Positions 35,760-45,763 are shown, numbered from the stretch's first letter. The stretch: 64,000 nucleotides of DNA from Ruegeria spongiae (GCF_023502395.1 NZ_JAMFMB010000018.1:1-64000), one strand, 5' to 3'. The notes: generated by a model from the sequence alone, not told the origin. Made by a program: numbers and translations.

Positions 35760-37118
35760 ATGGTCATAGTTTCGACCAAAAGACAGAGCAGTATCGCGCA
35801 GATGAGCAACCGGGCAGACCTACGGGACACCAAGACGCCGCAGTCGCAGCGCGTGTTCCTGTTTCTGCAGGGTCCGCATGGTCCGTTCTTTCACGGCCTT
35901 GCCCGCATGTTGCGCACCACCGGCGCCGAGACCTGGCGCGTCGGATTTAACGCGGGCGACCGGGCCTTCTGGCGCCACTCAAAACGCTACATCCCCTATC
36001 GCGGCACGATCGCGGACTGGCCCGACACGCTAAGCGCCCTGCTGGACCAACATGACGTGACGGATATCGTGCTTTATGGCGATGCCCGCCCGATTCATGC
36101 CGGGGCGATCCGTATCGCCCGCGCGCGCGGTGTCACGGTGCATGTCTTCGAAGAAGGTTATCTGCGCCCCTATTGGGTGACCTATGAACGCGGCGGCTCG
36201 AACGGCAACTCACGGCTGATGGGGATGAGCGTGGCGCAGATGCAGGACGATCTGGACCACGCAGACCATGATTCTCCGCCGCCACCGGCCCATTGGGGCG
36301 ACATGCGCGAGCACATTTTCTACGGCGCGCTCTATCACTGGTTCGTGATGTTCCGGAACCGGCGCTATCGCAACTTCCAACCGCATCGCGAGTTTCCGGT
36401 GACGGTCGAATTCAGGCTCTACCTGAAACGGCTGCTGTTGATGCCAACCCATGCGATCGAGCGCCGCATCGCGACGCGGCGCGTGCGTAGCGGCGGATTC
36501 CCATACCACCTTGCCCTGCTGCAGCTGGAACAGGACAGCTCGTTTCAGGCCCATTCGCCCTTTGCGCGGATGGCGGAATTTCTCGACACGCTATTCAGCG
36601 GTTTTGCCGAGGGCGCGCCCTCTCACCACCATCTTGTCATCAAGGCGCACCCGCTTGAAAACGACCGCGTCCCGCTGCGCCACGAGGTCAGAAGGCTGGC
36701 TAAGCAGCATGGTATTGGCGACCGCGTGCATTACGTGCGCGGCGGCAAGCTGGCGCAACTGCTGGACGATGCCCGCAGCGCGGTGACGGTGAATTCCACG
36801 TCGGGCCAGCAGGTTCTGTGGCGCGGCCTTCCTTTGAAAATCTTCGGCACGGCGGTCTATGCAAAGCCCGAATTTGTCTCGGACCAGACCCTGCCTGCCT
36901 TCTTCGACGCACCAACCCGCCCCGACAAGGAAGCCTATCGGTGCTATCGCCGGTACCTGCTGGAAACCAGCCAGGTGCCTGGTGGATATTACGCCCGCAA
37001 GGGACGGCAGCAATTGCTGCGGCAAGTGGTCGACATGATGCTGGCCCCCGGCGATCCCTATGAAATGCTGAAATCCGGGAACGCGGCTCCTCGGCAACAG
37101 TTACGTCTGGTGAACTGA
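35760..37118 (+). CDS. kpsS: Capsule polysaccharide Kdo-transferase KpsS-like
   Basis: A 452-residue (from the chosen start) protein of the KpsS family, which adds the first Kdo to lipid for capsule attachment. The opening is RVFLFLQGPHGPFFHGLARML and conserved VHVFEEGYLRPYWVTYE and TVNSTSGQQVLWRGLPLKIFG follow. Starts at 35742, 35760 and 35802 are possible; 35760 has AAGGGC before it. First gene of kpsS-kpsD-kpsC. Confidence 0.9.
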   Translation: MVIVSTKRQSSIAQMSNRADLRDTKTPQSQRVFLFLQGPHGPFFHGLARMLRTTGAETWRVGFNAGDRAFWRHSKRYIPYRGTIADWPDTLSALLDQHDVTDIVLYGDARPIHAGAIRIARARGVTVHVFEEGYLRPYWVTYERGGSNGNSRLMGMSVAQMQDDLDHADHDSPPPPAHWGDMREHIFYGALYHWFVMFRNRRYRNFQPHREFPVTVEFRLYLKRLLLMPTHAIERRIATRRVRSGGFPYHLALLQLEQDSSFQAHSPFARMAEFLDTLFSGFAEGAPSHHHLVIKAHPLENDRVPLRHEVRRLAKQHGIGDRVHYVRGGKLAQLLDDARSAVTVNSTSGQQVLWRGLPLKIFGTAVYAKPEFVSDQTLPAFFDAPTRPDKEAYRCYRRYLLETSQVPGGYYARKGRQQLLRQVVDMMLAPGDPYEMLKSGNAAPRQQLRLVN

Positions 37119-37165
37119 CTGTCGCACCCACAACCTCTGGATATTTGCCCTCGATTTCTGTAGCT

Positions 37166-37184
37166 TGCCTCGAGATCCGAGGCA
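37166..37184 (+). promoter_or_regulatory. Stem-loop between kpsS and kpsD
   Basis: TGCCTCG (37166-37172) and CGAGGCA (37178-37184) form a 7-bp stem with loop AGATC, 30 bases before the kpsD start. It is followed by an A-run, not a T-run. It may tune expression between genes. Confidence 0.4.
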
Positions 37185-37214
37185 GGCATAAAAAAAGGGT
37201 CGAGGAGACCGACA

Positions 37215-38348
37215 GTGAATTCCATTTCCAATCGCTGGGCCAAGCCCATCGCGTTGCTGGCTGTTTTGGGCTTGGTGGCATCCTGCGCGCTGCCCCGTTC
37301 CGGGCCCAGCAAAAGCCAGATTTTTGCGGGTTCAGTGCAAAATGACGGCGATGCCTTCGTCGTGGCGGTCAATGACCGCGTTACGCGAGCGACCGCCGTT
37401 GTGCCCGCGCTTGGGTTTTCCGATGGCTTCAAATCAGCCTCGCGTCTCACGTCCGATACGATTCGCCCAGGCGACGTTCTGGGTCTGACGATATGGGAAA
37501 ACGTCGATGACGGGCTGCTTTCGGGCGAGGCCAGCAACTCGACCCCTCTGGAAGAGGTGCAGGTTGACAGCGACGGATTTATCTTCGTGCCCTATGCCGG
37601 GCGGGTGCGCGCCTCGGGCAGCACGCCCAACCAGTTGCGTCAGGAAATCACTGCAAAGCTCGAAGAGCAGACCCCGGACCCGCAGGTCGAGGTGCGACGC
37701 CTGGCAGGCGATGGCGCAACCGTATCGGTGACAGGATCGGTCGGGGCGCAAGGTGTCTTTCCCATCGAGCGTCCGACGCGCACCCTGTCCGCCATGCTTG
37801 CGCAAGCGGGCGGGATAATCATCGAGCCCGAGATAGCCCAGGTGACCGTCATCCGCGGACGGCACAAGGGCAAGATCTGGTATCAGGACCTGTTCCAGCA
37901 TCCCGAATTGGATGTGGCGTTGCGCGGCGGTGACCGTATCCTGGTTGAAGAAGACGACCGCACCTTCACTGCGCTGGGGGCGACCCAGAGCCAGGCGCGT
38001 GTCCCGTTCGAGACACAGGACCTGTCAGCGCTTGAAGCGATCGCGCAGATCGGCGGGCTTGTCTCATCCGCGTCGGACCCGACCGGCGTGTTTGTCCTGC
38101 GCAACGAACCGGCCGAAATTGCCGGGCAGGTTCTGGGCCGCAACGATCTTCAGGGCGCGCAGCGGATGGTCTATGTGCTGAACCTGACCGAACCCAACGG
38201 GCTGTTCCTGGCCCGCGATTTCGTGATCCGGGACGAGGATACGCTCTATGTGACCGAAGCGCCATATGCGCAATGGACCAAGGCGATCTCGCTCATTTCC
38301 GGTGGCCTGACACCCTTTGCAAACGTCAAGACGCTGGCCGGCAGCTGA
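37215..38348 (+). CDS. kpsD: Polysaccharide export lipoprotein KpsD/Wza-like
   Basis: A 377-residue outer-membrane polysaccharide exporter. Residues 1-24 form a lipoprotein signal (LVASC). The polysaccharide-export domain follows (IRPGDVLGLTIWENVDDG, then DSDGFIFVPYAGRVRASG), with SLBB-like repeats VSVTGSVGAQGVFPIERPT. The start is GTG with GAGGAG before it. It lies between kpsS and kpsC; kpsE, kpsM and kpsT are not in the window. Confidence 0.9.
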   Translation: MNSISNRWAKPIALLAVLGLVASCALPRSGPSKSQIFAGSVQNDGDAFVVAVNDRVTRATAVVPALGFSDGFKSASRLTSDTIRPGDVLGLTIWENVDDGLLSGEASNSTPLEEVQVDSDGFIFVPYAGRVRASGSTPNQLRQEITAKLEEQTPDPQVEVRRLAGDGATVSVTGSVGAQGVFPIERPTRTLSAMLAQAGGIIIEPEIAQVTVIRGRHKGKIWYQDLFQHPELDVALRGGDRILVEEDDRTFTALGATQSQARVPFETQDLSALEAIAQIGGLVSSASDPTGVFVLRNEPAEIAGQVLGRNDLQGAQRMVYVLNLTEPNGLFLARDFVIRDEDTLYVTEAPYAQWTKAISLISGGLTPFANVKTLAGS

Positions 38349-38352
38349 CCCG

Positions 38353-40353
38353 GTGCACCGCGAACGCGAAACGGCAGCCGGGGGCGAACGCCACCGGCTG
38401 TTTGTGTATAATGGCGGCTTCCTGACCCAGCCCCGCATCCGCCGGATCCTCACGCTGGCGGGTTATGACATCCGGCTTGGCCTGCCCGGCGCAGGTGATC
38501 TGGTCGGGATTTGGGGTGACAGCCCAACCGCCCATCGCGGCACATCCATTGCCGCGCGCCGAGGTGCCCCCCTACTGCGGGTCGAAGACAGCTTCCTACG
38601 CTCGCTGCATCCCGGTCGGCATGGCGAGCCGCCGATCGGCCTCAACCTGGACCGCTCGGGCGTGCATTTCGATGCCGCGACCCGGTCCGACCTGGAAGTC
38701 CTGCTGACCACGCACCCGCTGGATGACACGGCGCTGCTCAACCGCGCGCGGGACGCAATGGCCCGCATGCGGCACCAGCATCTGAGCAAATACTGCGCCA
38801 CCGATCCAACCCTGCCGCCGCCCGACCCTGGCTATGTTCTGGTGGTCGACCAGACCCGCGACGATGCCTCGGTCCGGGCCAGCGGCGGTACGGATGCGTT
38901 GTTCCGCGAAATGCTGGTCTTTGCGCAGGAGGAACATCCCGGCGCGCGCGTCATCATCAAGACCCATCCCGAAACCGCAGCGGGTCATCGCGGCGGCTAT
39001 TACACGCAGGCGGATGCCAATCACCGTATCTCGCTGCTGGATCAACCCGTCAGCCCGTGGTCGTTGCTGGAGGGTGCGGTCGGTGTCTATACCCTGTCCT
39101 CGCAATTGGGGTTCGAGGCAATTCTGGCCGGGCACAAACCCCGCATCTTCGGCGCGCCTTTCTATGCGGGCTGGGGGCTGACGCAGGACGAAAACCCGGT
39201 CCCCCGGCGCGAACGCAGACTGACGCGGGCGCAACTGTTTGCGGCGGCGATGATCCTTTACCCGGTCTGGTACGATCCCTTTCGCGACCAGCTTTGCGAA
39301 TTGGAAACCGCGCTGGACGGGATGGAGGCGCAGGCGCGGGCCTGGCGGCAGGACCATCGCGGCTGGATCGCCTCGGGTATGCGGCTATGGAAACGTCCCG
39401 CGCTCCGGCGGGCGTTTGGCGGCCATGGCAAGGTCAGTTTCGCCGAAACCCGCCCGCCGGGCGACCCACGCCCGCGCATGATCTGGGCGTCGAAAGCGGG
39501 CAATGAGACTGACATCACACGGGTCGAGGACGGATTTTTGCGCTCTCGGGGGTTGGGGGCTGAACTGGTGCCGCCCCTGTCGCTGGTGACCGATGCGAGC
39601 GGCATCTACTACGATCCCAAACGCCCCTCGGATCTGGAAGATTTGATCGCGCGGCGCGAAAGCCTGACCGACAGCGAGCGCAGGCGCGCTGAGCGTCTGG
39701 TGGCGCGGCTGACGGCGGATGGCGTGACCAAATACAATCTGGCGGGGGGCAGGCCGGAATTGCCCGCGGGGCATCGCATTCTGGTGCCGGGACAGGTCGA
39801 AGACGACGCCTCGATCCTGCAGGGAACCGAGGCGGTGCGGACCAATCTGGGCCTGCTGCAATCCGTGCGCGCCGCGCATCCCGATGCGATCCTGATCTAC
39901 AAGCCGCACCCCGATGTCGAGGCAGGGTTGCGCGTGGGCAGAGTAGACGCCACCGGGCTGGCCGATCTGGTGACCGAGCATAGCGATCCGGCAGCGCTGC
40001 TGGCGCAGGTGGACGAGGTCTGGACCATGACCTCGCTCCTGGGGTTCGAGGCGCTGTTGCGAGGTGTCAAAGTGACCACGCTGGGCGCGCCGTTTTATGC
40101 GGGCTGGGGCCTCACCGATGATCTGGGTCCGGTTCCGGCGCGGCGCGGAGCGCGGCCCGATCTGATGGGGCTGGTTCATGCGGTGCTGATCGACTACCCG
40201 CGCTACCGTGATCCTGTGACCGGCCTGCCCTGCCCGGTCGAAGTCGCCGTCGACCGGCTGGCCAGCGGAGACATTCCCCATCCGGGTCTGGCCAACAGAT
40301 TGCTGTCAAAGCTGCAGGGGATTTTTGCGACCTATGCGCCTTATTGGCGCTGA
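38353..40353 (+). CDS. kpsC: Capsule beta-Kdo transferase KpsC-like (dual domain)
   Basis: A 666-residue protein with two tandem transferase domains that extend the poly-Kdo linker for the capsule. The domains share VEDxFLRS, a SGxxxDxxxxSDLE block, KTHPETAAG versus KPHPDVEAG, and LGFEAILAG..IFGAPFYAGWGL versus LGFEALLRG..TLGAPFYAGWGL. E. coli KpsC is 675. I use the GTG at 38353, five bases past the kpsD stop; a TTG inside kpsD is possible. Confidence 0.93.
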   Translation: MHRERETAAGGERHRLFVYNGGFLTQPRIRRILTLAGYDIRLGLPGAGDLVGIWGDSPTAHRGTSIAARRGAPLLRVEDSFLRSLHPGRHGEPPIGLNLDRSGVHFDAATRSDLEVLLTTHPLDDTALLNRARDAMARMRHQHLSKYCATDPTLPPPDPGYVLVVDQTRDDASVRASGGTDALFREMLVFAQEEHPGARVIIKTHPETAAGHRGGYYTQADANHRISLLDQPVSPWSLLEGAVGVYTLSSQLGFEAILAGHKPRIFGAPFYAGWGLTQDENPVPRRERRLTRAQLFAAAMILYPVWYDPFRDQLCELETALDGMEAQARAWRQDHRGWIASGMRLWKRPALRRAFGGHGKVSFAETRPPGDPRPRMIWASKAGNETDITRVEDGFLRSRGLGAELVPPLSLVTDASGIYYDPKRPSDLEDLIARRESLTDSERRRAERLVARLTADGVTKYNLAGGRPELPAGHRILVPGQVEDDASILQGTEAVRTNLGLLQSVRAAHPDAILIYKPHPDVEAGLRVGRVDATGLADLVTEHSDPAALLAQVDEVWTMTSLLGFEALLRGVKVTTLGAPFYAGWGLTDDLGPVPARRGARPDLMGLVHAVLIDYPRYRDPVTGLPCPVEVAVDRLASGDIPHPGLANRLLSKLQGIFATYAPYWR

Positions 40354-40357
40354 CGGG

Positions 40358-41458
40358 TCACTTTAGCGCGCGGGTCCATCGGTGCAGGATATCCGCGCCG
40401 ATCTGACGGGTTTCCGACAGGGTGAACAGCGGCGCATCCTCCAACCGGTCCAGACCCATCGCACCGATTGCCGGTAGCCCCTCGGCCCCGATGGCAAGAC
40501 CGGCGCCAAAGCCCACAAACTCGTCGACCAGATCCTCGGCCAGAAGCGACGCCGCAAGCGCCGAGCCGCCCTCGCAGAACACCCGCGTCAGCCCGGCGCC
40601 CCCAAGTTGCTGCAGCAGATCACCGGCATCCAGTTGCGAGCCGTCCACCGCGCAAGGGATCAGCTTTGCACCCAGCCCCTCCCAGGCCTGCATACGCTCG
40701 GAATCGGCGCCCGGCCCATGGCAGAGCCAGACCGGATGTTCGGCGGCGCTGCGCGCCAGTTGGCTCATCAAAGGAAGATCCAGATGGCGCGAGACGACGA
40801 TCCGCACCGGCTGCTGCGCGACGCCCAGATCCCGCACCGTCAGCGACGGGTCATCCGCCCGCGCGGTTCCGGCCCCGACCATCACCGCGTCATGGCGCGC
40901 GCGCATCGCATGCACCGCGCGGCGCGCCTGCGGACCGGTGATCCATTTGCTCTGCCCGGTGGCTGTGGCGATCCGGCCATCAAAACTGCTGGCCAGTTTC
41001 AGCGTCACCAAGGGTCGCCCCTGCTCGGTCCGCAGGAAAAACCCTGCATGATCACGCATCGCCTGCTGGTCCAGTACGCCGGTCTCCACCGTCACACCCG
41101 CCGCGCGCAGCATCGCAAATCCCTGTCCCGCCACACGCGCGTCGCTGTCCTCGACAGCGGCCACAACCCGCGCGACACCGGAATCGATCAGCGCCTGCGC
41201 GCAGGGCGGCGTCTTGCCCTGATGGGCACAGGGTTCCAGCGAGACATAAGCGGTGGCACCGCGTGCCGCCGCGCCTGCCTGCGCCAGCGCCTCGGTTTCG
41301 GCATGGGGCCGCCCGCCCGGCTGGGTCCAGCCGCGCCCGACGACGCGCCCCTCGCGCACGATCACACATCCGACCGAGGGGTTAGGCCAGGTCATGCCCT
41401 GACCGCGCCGGCCCAGGGTCAGGGCCAACGCCATGTATCTTTCGTCTGCTGACGTCAT
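40358..41458 (-). CDS. ribD: Riboflavin biosynthesis deaminase/reductase RibD
   Basis: A 366-residue bifunctional enzyme. The deaminase zinc site is PHAETEAL with [12 protein letters not shown], and the reductase half has [22 protein letters not shown]. It starts inside nrdR by four bases, so it is coupled. It ends 5 bases from the convergent kpsC stop. Confidence 0.96.
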   Translation of the reverse strand: MTSADERYMALALTLGRRGQGMTWPNPSVGCVIVREGRVVGRGWTQPGGRPHAETEALAQAGAAARGATAYVSLEPCAHQGKTPPCAQALIDSGVARVVAAVEDSDARVAGQGFAMLRAAGVTVETGVLDQQAMRDHAGFFLRTEQGRPLVTLKLASSFDGRIATATGQSKWITGPQARRAVHAMRARHDAVMVGAGTARADDPSLTVRDLGVAQQPVRIVVSRHLDLPLMSQLARSAAEHPVWLCHGPGADSERMQAWEGLGAKLIPCAVDGSQLDAGDLLQQLGGAGLTRVFCEGGSALAASLLAEDLVDEFVGFGAGLAIGAEGLPAIGAMGLDRLEDAPLFTLSETRQIGADILHRWTRALK

Positions 41459-41925
41459 TCTTCGCCGGGTGCGGTTGGCGGGCGCAGTTCGTGAACGAAG
41501 TCCTCGAAATCATCCGCCGCCTGGAAGTTCTTGTAAACGCTGGCAAACCGCACATAGGCCACGGTGTCGATCCGGGCCAGCGCCTCCATCACGATCTCGC
41601 CGATCCGGTTCGAGGGAATATCCGTCTCGCCCATGCTTTCCAGCCGCCGCACGATGCCCGAGATCATCTGGTCGATGCGATCGGGTTCAATCGGGCGTTT
41701 CTGCATCGAAATCCGGATCGAGCGTTCCAGCTTGTCGCGATCGAAATCCTCGCGTTTGCCGTTGGATTTGATCACCACCAGATCGCGCAGTTGCACCCGC
41801 TCATAAGTGGTGAACCGGCCACCGCAGGCCGGACAGAACCGCCGCCGCCGGATTGAAACGTGGTCCTCGGCCGGTCGTGAATCCTTGACCTGCGTGTCGA
41901 TATTTCCGCAAAACGGGCAGCGCAT
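41455..41925 (-). CDS. nrdR: Transcriptional regulator NrdR
   Basis: A 156-residue repressor of ribonucleotide reductase genes. The zinc ribbon is MRCPFCG with [15 protein letters not shown], and the ATP-cone follows. The ATG at 41925 follows GGGAGACGG. Upstream no NrdR box was found, only a DnaA-box-like TTATCCACA at 41989-41997. It is coupled to ribD. Confidence 0.97.
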   Translation of the reverse strand: MRCPFCGNIDTQVKDSRPAEDHVSIRRRRFCPACGGRFTTYERVQLRDLVVIKSNGKREDFDRDKLERSIRISMQKRPIEPDRIDQMISGIVRRLESMGETDIPSNRIGEIVMEALARIDTVAYVRFASVYKNFQAADDFEDFVHELRPPTAPGEE

Positions 41926-42061
41926 TCGCCGTCTCCCTCGTTGTCCTGACTTGTATTTCCGCCTCGAATTGTGAGCGCTTCGGCCCACTTATCCACAACT
42001 ATAGGATACCCTCTGCATTTTGGGTAGCCGGAAAAATGCACCGCTAGATTATGGTGTGTCT

Positions 42062-42472
42062 TTAGCCGAAATGAAGCGCGATCCGGCGATTATGCGGCGC
42101 GTCGCGATGTTCGAACAGATAAACGCCCTGCCAGGTGCCCAGCATCGGCACACCGCCCGAGACCGGGATTTGCAGGCTGACCGGCAACAGCGCCGCCTTG
42201 ATATGGGCGGGCATGTCGTCGGGCCCCTCATAGGTATGGCGCAAGTAAGACATCGACGGGTGGTTCGAGGGCGGCACCAACCGGTGAAAGAAGGCTTTCA
42301 GATCAGATTGCACCTCGGGATCGGCATTCTCCTGGATCAGCAGCGAACAGGAGGTATGGCACACGAACAGGGTCAGCACCCCGTCGCCGTCACCGGTCAA
42401 GGCGGCACGCACCTGCCCCGTCACCTCATAAAGGCCCTGGCCCCGCGTCTCGATCTGTAGGTCCCGGATCAC
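42062..42472 (-). CDS. yjbQ: YjbQ family protein (secondary thiamine-phosphate synthase)
   Basis: A 136-residue protein of the UPF0047/YjbQ family. Conserved features are LFVCHTSCSLLIQENAD, DDMPAHIKAALL and LGTWQGVYLFEHRD. Family members have weak thiamine-phosphate synthase activity; the natural role is not settled. It starts 17 bases beyond the stop of the exported protein gene at 42490, and lies upstream of nrdR on the same strand. Confidence 0.93.
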   Translation of the reverse strand: MIRDLQIETRGQGLYEVTGQVRAALTGDGDGVLTLFVCHTSCSLLIQENADPEVQSDLKAFFHRLVPPSNHPSMSYLRHTYEGPDDMPAHIKAALLPVSLQIPVSGGVPMLGTWQGVYLFEHRDAPHNRRIALHFG

Positions 42473-42489
42473 CGGCGCTTGCGCCTCTG

Positions 42490-42924
42490 TCAGAAGCGTC
42501 CCCCGACCGTGAACGGTCGCGCATAGCTGCAGCGCGTGTTCGCCTGGGTGACGGACATGTTGTCGCCGACCTGCAGCCCGGCGCTGAAGGTCTTGTTGAC
42601 CGGCGTGATCCCCAGCGCCGCGGGATCAAGCGTGAAGCGCACCGCCGAGCGCCGGTCAGTGGTCACACTCTGGCTGATCGGGCTTGCCACATAGACGCGA
42701 TCGGTCCAGGCCGCGCCCAGCTTGCGCCGCGCATAGTCAGAGGCCCCGCACCAGTAGCCGTCAAAAGCGCCACCAGCGCTCAGGATCACCTCGAACTCGT
42801 TGGCGTTGACCGGGTTCACCCGTGGGCCATAGGGGGACACAAAGGCGTATTTCGGCGCTTCCCCGGTTTCGATGTCACATGCAGAGGCCAGCAACAACGC
42901 CGCCAGGGCGAAACATCTCTTCAT
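42490..42924 (-). CDS. Small lipoprotein, paralog of the gene at 43100
   Basis: A 144-residue lipoprotein with Cys16 as lipobox (LLLASAC). The mature part has WCGASDYARRKLGAAW (58-73), QSVTTDRRSAVRFTLDP and QANTRC (128-132). All recur in the neighbouring 43100-43507 protein, so the two are tandem duplicates. Cys59 and Cys132 are shared and may form a disulfide. The ATG at 42924 follows AAGGAG. No known family is recognised. Confidence 0.8.
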   Translation of the reverse strand: MKRCFALAALLLASACDIETGEAPKYAFVSPYGPRVNPVNANEFEVILSAGGAFDGYWCGASDYARRKLGAAWTDRVYVASPISQSVTTDRRSAVRFTLDPAALGITPVNKTFSAGLQVGDNMSVTQANTRCSYARPFTVGGRF

Positions 42925-43099
42925 AATAAACTCCTTACAATCGATCCTTGGTTGAAGGATAGCCGGGAAAACAACCTGAGCACAGTGTCTCATCTTGAAA
43001 TGTTGCATGACATGGTGACAAACTGGCTGACCTTCTTCCCATCCTTTCGGAAAATGTTATCGACCTCACCGCAACGCTAAAACCTAAGCCCATTGCCGC

Positions 43100-43507
43100 T
43101 TAGTTCATGCCGAACGGAAATTGTCCGCACCGCGTATTCGCCAGTTGGACCGTCACGTTTGCCCCCGGCTGAAACCCGAATCCCGGCTCTTTGGTCTGCA
43201 GACCTGTCGCTTTCGGATCAAGCGTGAACTGGACTGAGGTCGGGCGACCTGTGGTGACGCTTCGGGCATAACCCCGTTCAACATAGAGCTTCTGACGCCA
43301 ATCCGCCCCAAGGCGCCGCACGGCGTATTCCGACGCGGCGCACCAGATACGGTCCGTGCTGGCCGCGCCCCTTGGAATGGCTTCGAAAACGGCTGAATCG
43401 ACCTGATTGATGTTCACACGGTCAAAGACGAAATCCGGGGATTGTCCCAACGCCAGGGCGGCGTGCGCGCAAAGGGTAAAAGCCGTGGTAAGAAGGGGCG
43501 TTTTCAT
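43100..43507 (-). CDS. Small secreted protein, paralog of the gene at 42490
   Basis: A 135-residue protein with a signal peptide (residues 1-20, no lipobox). WCAASEYAVRRLGADW (55-70), SVTTGRPTSVQFTLDP and LANTRC match the lipoprotein copy; Cys56 and Cys127 align with Cys59 and Cys132. One copy is anchored and the other soluble. A palindrome lies just upstream at 43536-43549. Function unknown. Confidence 0.8.
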   Translation of the reverse strand: MKTPLLTTAFTLCAHAALALGQSPDFVFDRVNINQVDSAVFEAIPRGAASTDRIWCAASEYAVRRLGADWRQKLYVERGYARSVTTGRPTSVQFTLDPKATGLQTKEPGFGFQPGANVTVQLANTRCGQFPFGMN

Positions 43508-43535
43508 GGCGAAACATCCTGTCTGATTTGATCTT

Positions 43536-43549
43536 ACCTATAGATAGGT
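43536..43549 (-). promoter_or_regulatory. 14-bp palindrome upstream of the secreted paralog
   Basis: ACCTAT and ATAGGT form a perfect inverted repeat around AG, 29 bases upstream of the start at 43507. The core TATAGATA resembles part of the BioR box but the ends differ. It could be an operator or simply part of a -10 region. Confidence 0.4.
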
Positions 43550-43607
43550 GTGTCGCGCCGCACGGAAACGGCACGTCACATGCTTGTCAGCGACTTTGTC
43601 CAGCGTC

Positions 43608-43636
43608 ACAAAAACCCGCCGGAAAACCAGCGGGTT
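43608..43636 (-). terminator. Terminator downstream of rpoD
   Basis: AACCCGC (43613-43619) and GCGGGTT (43630-43636) pair around 10 bases. Read on the minus strand the stem is followed by TTTTGTG. It lies 27 bases past the rpoD stop. Confidence 0.8.
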
Positions 43637-43662
43637 CAAGGGCTTGTCGATGTGATCTGTGC

Positions 43663-45660
43663 TTACTGATCCAGGAAAGACCGCAGCTTGCGCGACCGGC
43701 TGGGGTGTTTCAGCTTGCGCAGCGCCTTGGCTTCGATCTGCCGGATACGTTCGCGGGTCACGCTGAACTGCTGACCGACTTCCTCCAGCGTGTGGTCGGT
43801 GTTCATACCGATCCCGAACCGCATCCGCAGAACCCGTTCCTCGCGCGGGGTGAGCGAGGCCAGCACGCGGGTGGTGGTTTCCTTGAGGTTTTCCTGAATG
43901 GCGCTGTCCAGCGGCAGCACGGCATTCTTGTCCTCGATGAAATCGCCCAACTGGCTGTCTTCCTCGTCGCCGATCGGCGTCTCAAGGCTGATCGGTTCCT
44001 TGGCGATTTTCATCACCTTGCGGACCTTCTCAAGCGGCATCTGCAGCTTTTCGGCCAGTTCTTCCGGCGTCGGCTCGCGCCCGATTTCATGCAGCATCTG
44101 GCGACCGGTGCGGACCAGCTTGTTGATCGTCTCGATCATGTGGACCGGGATACGGATGGTGCGGGCCTGATCGGCGATGGAGCGGGTGATCGCCTGACGA
44201 ATCCACCAGGTCGCATAGGTCGAGAATTTATAGCCGCGGCGGTATTCGAACTTGTCCACCGCCTTCATCAGGCCGATATTACCTTCCTGAATCAGATCAA
44301 GGAATTGCAGACCACGGTTGGTGTATTTCTTGGCGATCGAGATCACCAGACGCAGATTGGCCTCAACCATTTCCTTCTTGGCCTGGCGGGCTTCTTTTTC
44401 ACCCTTCTGGACCTGCTGGACGATGCGGCGGAATTCGCTGATGTCCAGACCGACATACTGGCCCACCTGCGCCATGTCGGCGCGCAGTTCCTCGACCTTG
44501 TCGGTCGAGCGTTCGATGAACATCTGCCAACCCCGGCCCGGTTTTTCGGCCATCTCGGTCAGCCAGTTCGGATCAAGCTCGCGCCCGCGATAGGCATCGA
44601 TGAACTCGCGGCGGTTGATGCGGGCCTGATCGGCCAGCTTCACCATCGCGCTGTCCAGCGACATCACCCGGCGGTTGATGCCATAGAGCTGGTCGATCAA
44701 CGCCTCGATCCGGTTGTTATGCAGGTGCAGCCCGTTCACCAATTCAACGATCTCGGAGCGCAGCGCCTGATAGATGTCCTCGTCCTTGGTGCTGAACGAT
44801 CCGTCCTCGTTCAGCGTCGCCGAAATCCGGTTGTCCTGCATCTCGCTGAGCTGGGCATAATCTGATGAGATCCGCTCCAGCGTGGTCAGGACCTGATCCT
44901 TCAGGGCCGCTTCCATCGCGGCCAGCGACATGTTGGCCTGATCATCCTCGTCGTCATCGTCGTCCTGCGCGATCGGGTTGCCATCGGCATCCAGTTCCGG
45001 CCCCTGATCGGTATTGGCCGGTTTCGCCGCATCCACAGGCGCCGCAGCAGGCGCGACAACGGGTTCGACGGTTTCTTCCTCGTCACCCAGCTGGTTACCG
45101 AACGTGGTTTCAAGGTCGATCACGTCGCGCAGCAGAATGTCTTCGGACAGAAGTTCGTCATGCCAGATGGTGATCGCCTGAAAGGTCAGCGGGCTTTCGC
45201 ACAGCCCTGCGATCATCGTGTTGCGCCCGGCCTCGATCCGCTTGGCGATGGCGATCTCGCCCTCACGGCTGAGCAGTTCGACGGACCCCATCTCGCGCAG
45301 ATACATGCGGACCGGGTCGTCGGTGCGGTCCAGCTTTTCGGTGGCAGCACTGGCCAGCGTGACCTCGCGCGCGCCCTCGGTGGTGACCAGATCGGTCGAG
45401 CCTTTCTGCTCTTCCTCTTCGGCCTCTTCATCCTCGATGATATTGATGCCCATTTCCGAGAGCATCGACATCACATCCTCGATCTGCTCCGAGCTGACCT
45501 GATCGGGCGGCAGCACCTGATTGAGCTGATCGTAGGTGATGTATCCCTTTTCGCGGGCCTCGGCGATCATCTTCTTGATCGCGGCCTGGCTCATGTCCAG
45601 CGATGTTTCAGGTTCCTGTTCGTCGGGCTTGCGGTCGTCGTTGGTGTCTTTGGCGGCCAT
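43663..45660 (-). CDS. rpoD: RNA polymerase sigma factor RpoD
   Basis: A 665-residue primary sigma factor. Region 1.1 is present at the start and an acidic insert (DDDDDEDDQ) lies in the non-conserved region. Region 2 shows [32 protein letters not shown], and region 4 shows [28 protein letters not shown]. Length is normal for alphaproteobacteria. An inverted repeat lies 23 bases upstream of the start. dnaG is upstream and transcribed in the same direction. Confidence 0.98.
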   Translation of the reverse strand: MAAKDTNDDRKPDEQEPETSLDMSQAAIKKMIAEAREKGYITYDQLNQVLPPDQVSSEQIEDVMSMLSEMGINIIEDEEAEEEEQKGSTDLVTTEGAREVTLASAATEKLDRTDDPVRMYLREMGSVELLSREGEIAIAKRIEAGRNTMIAGLCESPLTFQAITIWHDELLSEDILLRDVIDLETTFGNQLGDEEETVEPVVAPAAAPVDAAKPANTDQGPELDADGNPIAQDDDDDEDDQANMSLAAMEAALKDQVLTTLERISSDYAQLSEMQDNRISATLNEDGSFSTKDEDIYQALRSEIVELVNGLHLHNNRIEALIDQLYGINRRVMSLDSAMVKLADQARINRREFIDAYRGRELDPNWLTEMAEKPGRGWQMFIERSTDKVEELRADMAQVGQYVGLDISEFRRIVQQVQKGEKEARQAKKEMVEANLRLVISIAKKYTNRGLQFLDLIQEGNIGLMKAVDKFEYRRGYKFSTYATWWIRQAITRSIADQARTIRIPVHMIETINKLVRTGRQMLHEIGREPTPEELAEKLQMPLEKVRKVMKIAKEPISLETPIGDEEDSQLGDFIEDKNAVLPLDSAIQENLKETTTRVLASLTPREERVLRMRFGIGMNTDHTLEEVGQQFSVTRERIRQIEAKALRKLKHPSRSRKLRSFLDQ

Positions 45661-45682
45661 TCAATGCTCCTGCAGGGCTGGG

Positions 45683-45703
45683 TGATTCGGCTGAAACGAA
45701 TCA
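45683..45703 (-). promoter_or_regulatory. Inverted repeat upstream of rpoD
   Basis: TGATTCG (45683-45689) and CGAATCA (45697-45703) form a 7-bp inverted repeat with 7-base spacer. TGATTCGGC also occurs once more at 45718-45726. The element lies 23-43 bases before the rpoD ATG, in the 5' leader or promoter. Possible operator or leader hairpin. Confidence 0.5.
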
Positions 45704-45763
45704 TTAGCGCGAAGATCTGATTCGGCCACCCGTTTACCCTCTTTTTTCTACGTGTTCCTTAGC

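Noticed and set aside
37166-37184. Terminator between kpsS and kpsD
   Set aside because: The stem is followed by an A-run, not a T-run, on the coding strand, so it was listed only as a stem-loop.
41989-41997. DnaA box TTATCCACA upstream of nrdR
   Set aside because: A single perfect 9-mer is expected by chance about once in a window this size, and no cluster is present.
43536-43549. BioR-like box (CTATAGATAG) before the secreted paralog
   Set aside because: Both ends differ from TTATMKATAA and no biotin gene follows. Kept only as a palindrome.
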